Assembly: GCF_023702065.1 (NCBI RefSeq)
Contig: NZ_QFDM01000002.1
Coordinates: 434,001-498,000 of the forward strand
Length of the DNA stretch: 64,000 nt
Reading direction: 5' to 3'
Source: Methanoculleus oceani
Lineage (GTDB): Archaea; Halobacteriota; Methanomicrobia; Methanomicrobiales; Methanoculleaceae
Below are positions 27,609-36,190 of the stretch, piece after piece. Under the pieces are notes generated by a model. That model worked only from the letters and a program-made list of their open reading frames with translations, was not told the DNA's origin and did no database searches. Both the position numbers and the translations under genes were made by a program. Each line of letters opens with the position of its first letter. Within the stretch, counting starts at the first letter, position 1.

Positions 27609-28481
27609 TTACTTAAGCGCTGCAATTTCCTTTCTGAACGCGATCCAGTAGAGAACACCGACGAAGAACAGACCGCCGACGATGTTACCGATTGTGACCA
27701 CAATGATGTTGTTGGTCCACATTGTCACCCAGTTCAGGGTCTCGACTGCTTTTGTGGGGTCGATGCCTGTACAGAAGATGCCTGCGGGGATAAAGTACAT
27801 GTTCGCAATGCTGTGCTCGAACCCGCTGGCAACGAAGGCGAAGATCGGGAACCAGATACCGACGATCTTGCCGATCGCGTCGTCGGCGCATATACCGAGC
27901 AGGACAGCAAGGTTGACGAGCCAGTTACAGGCGATTGCCTTGAGGAAAAGCGACCATAACGCCGCAGCGCCGACGTAGCTTGTCTTTGCGGTCGCTATGG
28001 CTACTGCTCTCGAACCAAACGCGGTGAGCGTTGCGACTCCGGCGGCATCAAAGCTGGCGTACGGGCCGTATGCCACGATATACGCGAAGAGAATCGACCC
28101 GACCAGGTTACCGACATATACCCAGACCCAGAGGTTGAGCACGCTTGCCCAGCTGACCTTGTGGACGAACGCTGCCATGGGGGCGAGCATCGCGTCGCCG
28201 GTGAAGAGCTCGGCACCGGTCATGATTGTGATGATAAGCCCAACAGGGAAGACAGCACCCAGAATGAGCTGGGAGACACCGGGACTTGCAGCACCGAACC
28301 GCATCGCAACGTCGGTTGCCTGGATACCGGTCGAACAGATCGTCGCCAGGGCTGCACCCATCGCGATGAACGCTCCGGACAGGATACCACGCAGGAACAT
28401 GTTCCAGGCCGGCAGTCCGACCTTGTACTTCCCGGCATCACCTGCTTTTGCTACGATAGCAACTGGAGGATGGAATACCAT
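27609..28481 (-). CDS. fdhC: Formate transporter FdhC (FNT family)
   Basis: 290 residues with six hydrophobic segments. FNT features are NMFLRGILSGAFIAMGAALA, GAELFTGD (the re-entrant loop segment) and GFEHSIANMYFIPAGI with the conserved pore His. It forms a pentameric channel that takes up formate for the formate dehydrogenase at 31.5-34.8 kb. An inverted repeat and TATA-like box precede it. Here it is separated from fdhAB by about 3 kb carrying a broken fdhB piece, whereas fdhC is often next to fdhAB in other methanogens. Confidence 0.94.
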   Translation of the reverse strand: MVFHPPVAIVAKAGDAGKYKVGLPAWNMFLRGILSGAFIAMGAALATICSTGIQATDVAMRFGAASPGVSQLILGAVFPVGLIITIMTGAELFTGDAMLAPMAAFVHKVSWASVLNLWVWVYVGNLVGSILFAYIVAYGPYASFDAAGVATLTAFGSRAVAIATAKTSYVGAAALWSLFLKAIACNWLVNLAVLLGICADDAIGKIVGIWFPIFAFVASGFEHSIANMYFIPAGIFCTGIDPTKAVETLNWVTMWTNNIIVVTIGNIVGGLFFVGVLYWIAFRKEIAALK

Positions 28482-28508
28482 TTTTCATACACCTCTCTAA
28501 ACGTCCTA

Positions 28509-28550
28509 CCTATACCATCAGGTAATCCGAATGTATAGGTCTAATTAATC
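28509..28550 (-). promoter_or_regulatory. Inverted repeat and TATA-like box upstream of fdhC
   Basis: CCTATAC (28509-28515) and GTATAGG (28533-28539) are exact inverted arms around 17 bases, just downstream of a minus-strand GATTAATTAG (28541-28550) that could be the TATA box. The repeat would cover the transcription start, as a repressor site might. GAGAGGTG before ATG 28481 is the ribosome site. Confidence 0.5.
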
Positions 28551-28640
28551 AGTAATTTGAGAGTGCTATTGATAGGTTTCGAAATGATCGTTGTAGGCGG
28601 GAGATATAACCTGATTTCTGACGCTTATCAATGCTCTAAG

Positions 28641-28949
28641 TTAATTGCCATAGTTAAACATGAAGAATCGATAAACGATGCTTTTGCCTTTGCTTTTGAG
28701 ACCACGCGGAATATAGGTGATTATGGGAGGATATTTGGGCAGGTATGCGAGAGCGTGCGCGCAGATCACCTCTTCTCCGTCCAGATCTATGCCGGGGCAG
28801 CGAATGCCCGGTAAAATCACCGTAGATCCCTGCGCGTCGGGATCCGCCTCGGGAACCGGTGCCAGGACTGAAGGAATGACGCCTTTTTGGAGAAACCGAC
28901 TTATTTGCTCCAGTTTCCGCGGCCCACCCCCTCTCCCGGCCCGGCCCAC
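28641..28949 (-). CDS. Possible small gene or gene fragment, unrecognised
   Basis: This frame has third-position codon choice like real genes here, and the translation looks protein-like: STVILPGIRCPGIDLDGEEV, then CAHALAYLPKYPPIITYIPRG, ending in a basic tail. The first ten codons are glycine/arginine-rich and probably not coding, and no clear ribosome site is seen, so it may be the 3' part of a decayed gene. It lies upstream of fdhC on the same strand. I do not recognise the family. Confidence 0.35.
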   Translation of the reverse strand: MGRAGRGGGPRKLEQISRFLQKGVIPSVLAPVPEADPDAQGSTVILPGIRCPGIDLDGEEVICAHALAYLPKYPPIITYIPRGLKSKGKSIVYRFFMFNYGN

Positions 28950-29103
28950 TTTCCGGTGGTTTTAAGGGGTACCGTGGCACCTGCCTGCGGCCCCCGCCGC
29001 CGGGGGTGCGCTCCGTCTCCGGGTCCGGTCCCGGCAGGCACGAGAAGAGGCCGTCATCCGTTCCCCCGGGAGTAGGCCATCGCAGGGCGAGTCCCCGATT
29101 ATG

Positions 29104-29126
29104 GCCGGGTGCGGACCGCACCCGGC
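29104..29126. repeat. Perfect GC-rich palindrome
   Basis: GCCGGGTGCGG and CCGCACCCGGC are exact inverted arms around a single A. It lies in a non-coding GC-rich stretch (28950-29318) between fdhC and the fdhB remnant where I see no gene. As RNA it would fold into a stable hairpin. Confidence 0.55.
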
Positions 29127-29318
29127 GCCATCTCCCGGCGAGAGAGACATACCGGCCCTCTGGCGGTTGGGGATGCGTCCCTGCTGTCAAGGGTCACTCT
29201 CCCGGGATACCCCGGGTTATAGGGGCTTTGTCGGGCTTCTGAGGATGACCGGCACTCAGATGCCCATCCCGGGAACGGTCGCTGGAGCCGGGGAACGATC
29301 GCGATGAGGACTTGCGCC

Positions 29319-29422
29319 GCAATCGATGCAGTAGCAGATCGGGCGGTTGTCGATGCATAGGTAACACTTGATGCACCGGGAGGTCTGTTTTCCGGATCCG
29401 GTTTAAATGCTCCGTACCCTCT
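29319..29422 (-). pseudogene. fdhB: fdhB fragment (iron-sulfur cluster region), frameshifted
   Basis: Positions 29319-29378 match 31801-31860 inside the intact fdhB at 53 of 60 bases, and similarity continues to about 29422 with one inserted base. The minus-strand translation gives EGTEHLNRIR, then after the frameshift QTSRCIKCYLCIDNRPICYC, against the intact QTSRCIKCYSCIENCPICYC. One cluster Cys has become Arg. No other part of fdhB is recognisable around it. This is the relic of a second formate dehydrogenase beta gene. Confidence 0.85.
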
Positions 29423-29597
29423 TTGAAGAAAATCGTCCCCTACGCAGTTATCGCCCGGCTCTCACGATATCGGAGGGGCGATAAAAGAAGAGGGCGCGCC
29501 GGGTCGTCCGGCGGCGGTGCGCAACCATTTATCATATACTGCTGCGAGAAATTAACCAAATTAAATATGTGTTAAGCAACCATACCTCATATATCCC

Positions 29598-31490
29598 ATG
29601 CAGATCGAGGAAACCGTCACTCCCTACAGGAGGATCATACTTATCGCCGTCATTGTCGGGCTCATCTCCGGTATCGGCGCTCTGTTCTTTTTCGAAGGGC
29701 TGAAACTAGGGACTGCGTTTTTCATGGAGGGCATCATCGGGTTCCACCTCCCGAAGGAAGGGCAGACACTCCAGGATATCGGTCAGTGGGCCCCTCCCGA
29801 TCATCTCTGGATGATCCTCCCCGTCATCTGTTTCGGAGGGCTCCTCTCCGGCCTCCTGGTCTACACCTTCGCTCCGGAGGCGGAAGGACACGGGACAGAC
29901 GCGGCAATAAAGGCGTTTCATGGAGAGGGACGGGTACGCTGGCGCGTCCCCCTCGTCAAAGCAATCACTGCCGTCCTGACCATCTCGACAGGGGGGAGCG
30001 CCGGGCGTGAAGGGCCGACTGCACAGATGTCGGCCGGTTTCGGCTCGATCGCCGCCGATCTACTGGGCCTCTCCGCCCGTGAGCGGAGGCTTGCCATCGC
30101 CACCGGTGTCGGCGCCGGAATCGGCACGATCTTCATGGCGCCTCTCGGGGGGGCAATTCTCGCTGCGGAGATCCTCTACAAACAGGACTTCGAAGCGGAA
30201 GCAATCGTTCCCGCCTTCCTTGCCTCCGTCATCGGATACGCCATCTTCGGTCTGGTTGAGGGGTTCGAACCGGTCTTCGGCCCCGGAGTAGTCTTCTGGA
30301 ACGTCACCCAGATTCCGTTCTTCATCCTCCTCGGCGTAGTCTCGACAGCAGTCGGCCTGCTGTACATCCACACATTCTACGGGGCAAACAAGGTATTCAA
30401 AGGAATATTCAGCCGATTCAACCTTCCAAATCACTTCAGACCCCTTGCCGGGGCATTCCTCACCGGCACGCTCGTTCTTGCTCTTGCGGCTCTCTCTCCC
30501 GAAGCGGCAATCGTCGGGCTCGGCAGTCTCGGCACCGGATACGGCTTTACCCAGCTCGCGCTCTATAACATGCTCCCGATCGGAGTGCTGCTCTTCCTCC
30601 CGTTTGCAAAGATCCTGACAACGTCGCTCACCATCGGCTCCGGAGGAAGCGGCGGCGTCTTCGCACCCGGACTGGTGATCGGCGGGGCGACGGGAGGCGC
30701 ATTCGGATCCCTGCTGCACCTCGCCCTCCCCGGGATCGTGCCCGTCGAATCGGTGCCGGTCTTCGTTGTCGTCGGGATGATCGCTCTCTTCGGTGCGATC
30801 TCCCACGCGCCGATCGCGGTCATGATCATGGTCGTGGAGATGACCGGCGATTTCTCCCTGCTTGTGCCGGCAATGGGTGCCGTCTCCGTGGCGGTCCTTC
30901 TCATCGGTCAGTCTACCATCTTCCACGAGCAGGTGCTGAACCGATCCCGGTCGGCCGCTCACCGGGATGAGTATATGGTCGAAATTCTCCAGGATATTCA
31001 CGTGGGCGACATTATGGTGCCCCGTGACCGGATCGTCGCCGTATCGCCCGATGACACCACCGGGCGGGTGCTCCACCTGATCGACGAGACACTGCATACC
31101 GGGTTTCCGGTGCTCGATGGGGAAGGGAAGCTCGTCGGCATCATCGCTCTCGATGATATCAGAGATCACCGGATAAACGGCGAGCACGCCGTACCGGTGG
31201 AGAATCTCATGAGTTCGCGGGTGTTCACCGTGCATCCTGCCTGTACGCTACGTGAGGCTCTGGATCTGATGACCGAACACGATATCCATCACCTGCCCGT
31301 CGTCCCGGCGGAGGACCCGAGGACACTCTCGGGATTTGTCGCACGAACGGACGTCATGAAGGCCTATGTCAGGAGAGCGTCGCAGTTAGAGGGAAAACGC
31401 CGCCTTACCGGGAACAGCACCCTGATCGAACCGGAAATGACGGCAGAAAACAGCCCTGACGGAAAAAAGGGATCGATGGTTGACAGTTGA
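29598..31490 (+). CDS. ClC-type chloride channel/transporter with C-terminal CBS pair
   Basis: The protein has 630 residues. The membrane part (to about residue 440) has the ClC signatures GGSAGREGPTAQMSAG, with the gating Glu, and GSGGSGGVFAPGLVIGG. Two CBS domains follow: one from about residue 470 (VGDIMVPRDRIVAVSPDD) and one from about residue 535 (VENLMSSRVFTVHP). CBS pairs often bind adenine nucleotides and gate the channel. It probably moves chloride across the cytoplasmic membrane. It converges on fdhB with a 7-base gap. Confidence 0.92.
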   Translation: MQIEETVTPYRRIILIAVIVGLISGIGALFFFEGLKLGTAFFMEGIIGFHLPKEGQTLQDIGQWAPPDHLWMILPVICFGGLLSGLLVYTFAPEAEGHGTDAAIKAFHGEGRVRWRVPLVKAITAVLTISTGGSAGREGPTAQMSAGFGSIAADLLGLSARERRLAIATGVGAGIGTIFMAPLGGAILAAEILYKQDFEAEAIVPAFLASVIGYAIFGLVEGFEPVFGPGVVFWNVTQIPFFILLGVVSTAVGLLYIHTFYGANKVFKGIFSRFNLPNHFRPLAGAFLTGTLVLALAALSPEAAIVGLGSLGTGYGFTQLALYNMLPIGVLLFLPFAKILTTSLTIGSGGSGGVFAPGLVIGGATGGAFGSLLHLALPGIVPVESVPVFVVVGMIALFGAISHAPIAVMIMVVEMTGDFSLLVPAMGAVSVAVLLIGQSTIFHEQVLNRSRSAAHRDEYMVEILQDIHVGDIMVPRDRIVAVSPDDTTGRVLHLIDETLHTGFPVLDGEGKLVGIIALDDIRDHRINGEHAVPVENLMSSRVFTVHPACTLREALDLMTEHDIHHLPVVPAEDPRTLSGFVARTDVMKAYVRRASQLEGKRRLTGNSTLIEPEMTAENSPDGKKGSMVDS

Positions 31491-31497
31491 TCTCCGG

Positions 31498-32763
31498 TCA
31501 CTTGAAGATATCGAAGATCTGGTCGCTCCCGGTGGCGATGAGCCGGTCGCGCTCCGATCGCTCCTCGACGAGCGCAAGCACCGGCGGGGTCATATCCTCG
31601 CCGGGGTGGAACCCGAAGAGCTTCTCGAGATCGGTCTGGATTGCGTGGAGGAAGACCGAGTTCGAGATCTCCACGGGGCAGAGCTCCTCGCACTGGCCGC
31701 AGTTGACGCAGGAGTCCGAGATGTGTGCGAACCGGATCAGGTGGAACATGAACGGCGGCGGGATGACGCCGGGTTCGACCAGGTAATCCTTCTTCGTGCT
31801 GCAGTCGATGCAGTAGCAGATCGGGCAGTTCTCGATGCAGGAGTAGCACTTGATGCACCGGCTCGTCTGCTCCCTGATCTTGTTCAGGCGCTCCGTGCCC
31901 TCGCCGAGCGCCCCGAAGTAGCGTTCCCGCCACCTGTCGCCGAGTTTCAGCATCGCGTTCTCGACCTTGCCGCGGATCTCGACACCCTTCGGGTTCGCGG
32001 GTTCGGTGGCGACCGCCCCGGTCTGCACGGCACCGTTGAGGAGGTTCGCTCCCTTCTCAGAGCAGACCTCGACGAAGGTGGCGTTTCCGGCCTTATCGCC
32101 AATGACCCCCCAGTTGCCGCAGGCCAGATCCGCCTGGCGCGGGATCTTGATCTTGCACCGGCGGCAGTTGGACCGGCGGCCGAGGCCTTCGCTCCCGAGG
32201 AGGTCCTCCGCTCCCTCTTCGAGTTCGTCGATCGAGACGGAGGCGTGCTGGCCGTCCTTCGTGATGACGATGAACTTTCCTTTGTCGATCTCCTCTTTGA
32301 CCACGTCGTCGGGGTCGAGCCCGAGCTTCTCCCGGACGATGATCCGCGCCGTCTCCGGCCGGATGGTGCCGCCGCAGTTGAGGCCGATGACGATGATGTT
32401 GTCGAGATTGACCTGGCCGCGCTTGGCCATCTCGTAGATCGCCTTGACGTCGCAGCCTTTGAGGACGGTGGCGATCCGCATGTTCGGCTCGGTGGAAAGA
32501 AGGCACCGCCGCATCTGTTTGGGGAGGAGCAGGGTGCCGCAGTGAAGCGACCCCGCAATCCCCCCAATCTCGGCGGGGTCGGTGATCAGCGCCGGCAGCG
32601 CGTCGTAGACGTCCGCACCCTTCCTGACCGCAAAGACCGCGTCGACCATGCCGCTCTCGAGGGCGTGGCGCAGCAGCGCGGTGACCGCTCCGCCCGTCTC
32701 CGCCCTCTCCCGGAGTTCGTCGTCCGTCGTCCATGCATAGAGTAAATCGCCTTTTCCTGCCAT
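31498..32763 (-). CDS. fdhB: F420-dependent formate dehydrogenase beta subunit
   Basis: 421 residues, ATG 32763 with GGAGGTG six bases upstream. The N-terminal F420/FAD-binding region shows GGAVTALLRHALE and GSLHCGTLLLP. Two cysteine clusters near the C-terminus, RCIKCYSCIENCPICYC and SCVNCGQCEELCPV, hold [4Fe-4S] centres. FdhB passes electrons from FdhA to coenzyme F420; in related methanogens FdhAB can also join the heterodisulfide reductase complex. It follows fdhA by three bases. Confidence 0.95.
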   Translation of the reverse strand: MAGKGDLLYAWTTDDELRERAETGGAVTALLRHALESGMVDAVFAVRKGADVYDALPALITDPAEIGGIAGSLHCGTLLLPKQMRRCLLSTEPNMRIATVLKGCDVKAIYEMAKRGQVNLDNIIVIGLNCGGTIRPETARIIVREKLGLDPDDVVKEEIDKGKFIVITKDGQHASVSIDELEEGAEDLLGSEGLGRRSNCRRCKIKIPRQADLACGNWGVIGDKAGNATFVEVCSEKGANLLNGAVQTGAVATEPANPKGVEIRGKVENAMLKLGDRWRERYFGALGEGTERLNKIREQTSRCIKCYSCIENCPICYCIDCSTKKDYLVEPGVIPPPFMFHLIRFAHISDSCVNCGQCEELCPVEISNSVFLHAIQTDLEKLFGFHPGEDMTPPVLALVEERSERDRLIATGSDQIFDIFK

Positions 32764-32766
32764 ATC

Positions 32767-34827
32767 TCACACCTCCGCAATTTTTTCGACCTTCACAGCA
32801 CAGGCCTTGAACTCGGGGATCTTCGCTATCGGGTCGAGCGCGTTGTGGGTCAGTCTGTTCGCCGGATGCTCCTTGTAGTGGAACGGAATGAACATGACGC
32901 CCCTGATGATCTCCGGGGTGACCCGTGCGGGGATCTCGACGGATCCGCGGCGGGTGCTCGCCCGGACGACCTCGTCGTCCTTGATCCCGAGTTCTTTTGC
33001 ATCCTCGGAGTTGATCTCGATCCAGCCGATGGGCGCCTCCTTCTCGAGGCTCCACGACCGGCGGGTCATGGTGCCGGTGTGCCACTGCCAGAGTGTCCGG
33101 CCGGTCGTGAGCACGTAGGGGTACTCGGCGTCCGGCACCTCGGCGGGCGGCTTCCACTCGATGGGGGAAAAGACGCCGAGTCCGTCGGGCATGGCGAACT
33201 TCTCCCGGTGGAGGATCGGCGTTCCCGGGTGCTCCTCGGTCGGGCAGGGCCAGTGCAGGCCGTCCGGGTCGAGGCGGGCATAGGATATGCCGTGGTAGGA
33301 CGGCGTGACGGCGGCGACCTCCTCGAAGACCGCTTCGGGACTTTCGAACGCAAACTGCTTCTCATAGCCCAGCCTGCTCCCGAGTTCGCAGATGATCTGC
33401 CAGTCGGACTTCGCCTCGCCCGGCGGGTCCTGCGCCTTCTTCCAGCGCTGGACTCGACGTTCGGTGTTCGTCTGGGTGCCGTCCTTCTCGGCGTAGCATG
33501 CCGCAGGCAGAACGACGTCGGCAAGTTCGGCGGTCTCGGTCATGAAGATATCCTGCACGACCAGGAACTCGAGGTTCCTGAGCCCCTCCTCGACGTGGTG
33601 GAGGTCCGGGTCGGAGAGCATCGGGTTCTCACCCATGACGTACATCGCCTTGAGCTCGCCGGGTTTGTCGGCGAGGAGGTTGACCATCTCGGTGACGGTG
33701 TAACCGATCCTGCCCTCGGCGATATCGTCGACCCCCCACATCTCCATCATCTTCTTTCGGGTCGCCTCGTCGGTGACCTTCTGGTAGCCGGAGTAGACGT
33801 TCGGGAGGGCTCCCATGTCGCAGGCGCCCTGAACGTTGTTCTGGCCGCGGAGCGGGTTCACGCCGCTGCCGGGCTTGCCCAGGTTGCCGGTGAGCATCAT
33901 CAGGTTGGCGGTCGATTTGACGTTGTCGACGCCGACGGTGTGCTGGGTGATGCCCATCGAGTAGATGAGCGCGGCGACGTCGGCCTGTGCGATCCACTCG
34001 GCGGCGGTCCTGAGGCTCTCGACGGGGATACCGGAGGTCTTCGAGACGTTTTCAAGGCTGTAGATATCCTTCATGACGACCTCCTTGAGTTTCTCGAAGT
34101 CCTTCGTTCTCTGTGCGATGAACTCCCTGTCCTCCCAGCCGTTTTTGATGATCTCCTGCATCAGGCCGTTTAAGATGGCGACGTCGGTCCCGGAGACGAA
34201 CGGCATGTAGAGGTCGGCCTGCTTGGCGGTCGGGGTGTTGCGCGGGTCGGCCACGATCACCTTCGCGCCGCTCTCTCTCGCGCGAATGATGCTCCGCGCG
34301 ATGAGCGGGTGCTGCTCGAAGGTGTTGGAACCGAGGACGAAGACGCACTTCGAGTCGGCGATGTCCTTGATCGAGTTGGTCATCGCACCGGACCCGAAGA
34401 CCGCCGCGAGTCCCGCGACGGTGGATGCGTGGCAGAGCCGGGCGCAGTGGTCGACGTGCGGGGTCTTGAGCGCCACCCGGGCGAACTTCTGCATCAGGTA
34501 GTTCTCCTCGTTCGAGGTCCGGGCGGAGGAGAGGCAGGCTATCTCGTCGGGTTTGTAGGACCTGAACTTCTCCGCGATCAGGTCGTAGGCCTCGTCCCAG
34601 GTCGCCTCGACGAATTTGCCGTCCTTCTTGATGAGCGGCTTTGTCAGGCGGTCCGGGCTGTTGATGAATTCATGGGCGTAGCGTCCTTTGGGGCAGAGTT
34701 TGCCCCCGTTGACCGGGGCGCGCTGCCAGTGCGCCACGTCAAAGACCTTGCCGTCGCGGACGACGAGGTTGAACCCGCACCCGGTGCCACAGTACGGGCA
34801 TGTCGTCGATACATACTTTATTTCCAT
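32767..34827 (-). CDS. fdhA: Formate dehydrogenase alpha subunit (Mo/W-bis-MGD)
   Basis: 686 residues from the second ATG (34827), which has better spacing to GGGAG than the ATG at 34830. Counting from that upstream ATG, Cys 11, 14, 18 and 46 hold the [4Fe-4S] cluster, and CARLCHASTV carries the metal ligand Cys 133, so this is a cysteine, not selenocysteine, enzyme. Other bis-MGD segments are FVLGSNTFEQHP, GMGITQHT-like YSMGITQHTVG, and the C-terminal TGRTLWQWHTGTMTRR. It oxidises formate to CO2. A TATA box at 34864-34873 drives fdhAB. Confidence 0.96.
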   Translation of the reverse strand: MEIKYVSTTCPYCGTGCGFNLVVRDGKVFDVAHWQRAPVNGGKLCPKGRYAHEFINSPDRLTKPLIKKDGKFVEATWDEAYDLIAEKFRSYKPDEIACLSSARTSNEENYLMQKFARVALKTPHVDHCARLCHASTVAGLAAVFGSGAMTNSIKDIADSKCVFVLGSNTFEQHPLIARSIIRARESGAKVIVADPRNTPTAKQADLYMPFVSGTDVAILNGLMQEIIKNGWEDREFIAQRTKDFEKLKEVVMKDIYSLENVSKTSGIPVESLRTAAEWIAQADVAALIYSMGITQHTVGVDNVKSTANLMMLTGNLGKPGSGVNPLRGQNNVQGACDMGALPNVYSGYQKVTDEATRKKMMEMWGVDDIAEGRIGYTVTEMVNLLADKPGELKAMYVMGENPMLSDPDLHHVEEGLRNLEFLVVQDIFMTETAELADVVLPAACYAEKDGTQTNTERRVQRWKKAQDPPGEAKSDWQIICELGSRLGYEKQFAFESPEAVFEEVAAVTPSYHGISYARLDPDGLHWPCPTEEHPGTPILHREKFAMPDGLGVFSPIEWKPPAEVPDAEYPYVLTTGRTLWQWHTGTMTRRSWSLEKEAPIGWIEINSEDAKELGIKDDEVVRASTRRGSVEIPARVTPEIIRGVMFIPFHYKEHPANRLTHNALDPIAKIPEFKACAVKVEKIAEV

Positions 34828-34863
34828 CATTCTCCCTCTGGCAAGGGACTACATACCGCCCGA

Positions 34864-34873
34864 ATTATATAAT
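34864..34873 (-). promoter_or_regulatory. TATA box of fdhAB
   Basis: ATTATATAAT stands alone in GC-rich sequence about 37 bases before the fdhA start; initiation would be near 34842. It is also close to symmetrical, so it could serve the opposite strand, but no gene starts there. Confidence 0.6.
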
Positions 34874-34918
34874 AGGCATGGTCCGGGCAGATTTTTTGAT
34901 GAATATTGATGGATTGCG

Positions 34919-36154
34919 TCACGGCACGGCCTGGATCACCAGCGCCGCCGCGAGCGTGACGAGGCCCGCCGCCGAGAGCGGCAGGGTGTAGTTTTGCACG
35001 ACCGCGGAGAAGTCGTCCCCGGTCGTCCGTTTGAGCAGCCAGAAGAAGGGATCGCTCACGTAGGAGAACATGAACGCCCCCGCGGAGACCATGAGCACCA
35101 GGGCGAGCGGGTCGATCACTGCAACGGCCGGGATCGTGGCGAGGATGCTGCCGGTGACGGCCGCGGTGACGACCCTCGAGCCCTGTGCCGCCTGCACCAG
35201 GGCGGCGATGACGAATGGGAGGATGGTTATGGGGAGATAGCCCATGACCAGCGCGGTCACATCTGCAGGGAACGTGCTTGCGGCGATGACGCCGCCGAGC
35301 GCCCCGGCACCGGCGAGGTCGAAGATGATGATCCCGGCGTTCTTCGTCCCCCGGGCAAGGGCCTTCTCCCGGACGTCGGCGGGAACGGTGGCAAGGGCGG
35401 CAAAGAGCCCGGCGAGGAGCGCCAGGTTGATGTTCGCAAGGGCTTGGAGCGGGGGGACCAGAGACCCGATCGCGAGCGCGAGGACGATGACGAGGAACGG
35501 CAGCCAGGCGCGCAGGTGCCGGCCGGCTGCCGGTTCCTCCGCCGGCGCCGCCGGCAGCGTGCGCCCCCGCAGGGCGAGGAGAAGCCCGGCGAGGAGAAGG
35601 AGGGAGACCGGGAGGGCGACGAGGTCGATAGTCCATGGCTCACCGGAGAAGAGGCCGAGGGTCGTTACGGTGGAGTAGACGACCGGGGCGGGGTACAGGA
35701 GCACGTAGGATATCATCCCGGCGACGCCGGCGCAGTAGAGGAGGGTTTTCGATGCCTGCGGGTCGGGGCGCAGGTGCGTGAGGATGGGAGCGAGGATGAC
35801 GAACGAGGTGATGCCGCACATCAGGGGGACGGAGAGGAGGTAGCCGGCCGCTCCCGCCGTGGCGAGGGGGCGGCGCACCAGGCCCCGGATGTCGGCGACG
35901 ATCTCTTCTACCCGGCCGCTCTCGCGGAGGACCTGGGCGATGCCGATCCCGCAGAAGATGACGATCCCGAGGATGGAGAAGATCCTGCCGGCACCGCCCG
36001 TGATCGCCGCAATAAGCGTCTCCGCCGGCATGCCGGCGAGGAAGCCGAAGAGAACGGATGTCCCGACCAGGGTGAGGAACGGGGGGAGGCGATACCTGAG
36101 CGACGCGACGGTGATCACCACGAGGGCGGCGGCGAAGGCGATGAGGGTCTCCAT
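34919..36154 (-). CDS. GntP-like permease (gluconate/anion transporter family)
   Basis: 411 residues with about 11-12 hydrophobic segments. The N-terminus ALVVITVASLRYRLPPFLTL and LFGFLAGMPAETLIAAITGG resemble the gluconate:H+ symporter group; AQGSRVVTAAVTGSI near residue 335 matches its repeated Q-G-S/T motif. It probably imports a small organic acid. No catabolic partner is adjacent, so the substrate is open. 88 bases separate it from the fdhA promoter region. Confidence 0.75.
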   Translation of the reverse strand: METLIAFAAALVVITVASLRYRLPPFLTLVGTSVLFGFLAGMPAETLIAAITGGAGRIFSILGIVIFCGIGIAQVLRESGRVEEIVADIRGLVRRPLATAGAAGYLLSVPLMCGITSFVILAPILTHLRPDPQASKTLLYCAGVAGMISYVLLYPAPVVYSTVTTLGLFSGEPWTIDLVALPVSLLLLAGLLLALRGRTLPAAPAEEPAAGRHLRAWLPFLVIVLALAIGSLVPPLQALANINLALLAGLFAALATVPADVREKALARGTKNAGIIIFDLAGAGALGGVIAASTFPADVTALVMGYLPITILPFVIAALVQAAQGSRVVTAAVTGSILATIPAVAVIDPLALVLMVSAGAFMFSYVSDPFFWLLKRTTGDDFSAVVQNYTLPLSAAGLVTLAAALVIQAVP

Positions 36155-36190
36155 CAGTCTCTCGTTTGGGGTTCTGGGATATAATATCCG

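Noticed and set aside
28557-28814. An 85-codon open frame on the + strand upstream of fdhC
   Set aside because: It is antisense to the more protein-like minus frame at 28641-28949 and contains nothing recognisable.
29130-29318. A possible structured RNA (RNase P or SRP) in the fdhC-clc gap
   Set aside because: Several GC-rich hairpins occur, but none of the conserved RNase P or SRP core sequences could be found by eye.
34430-34442. Selenocysteine in FdhA
   Set aside because: The metal-ligand codon in CARLCH is a Cys codon, not TGA, so no SECIS element is needed.
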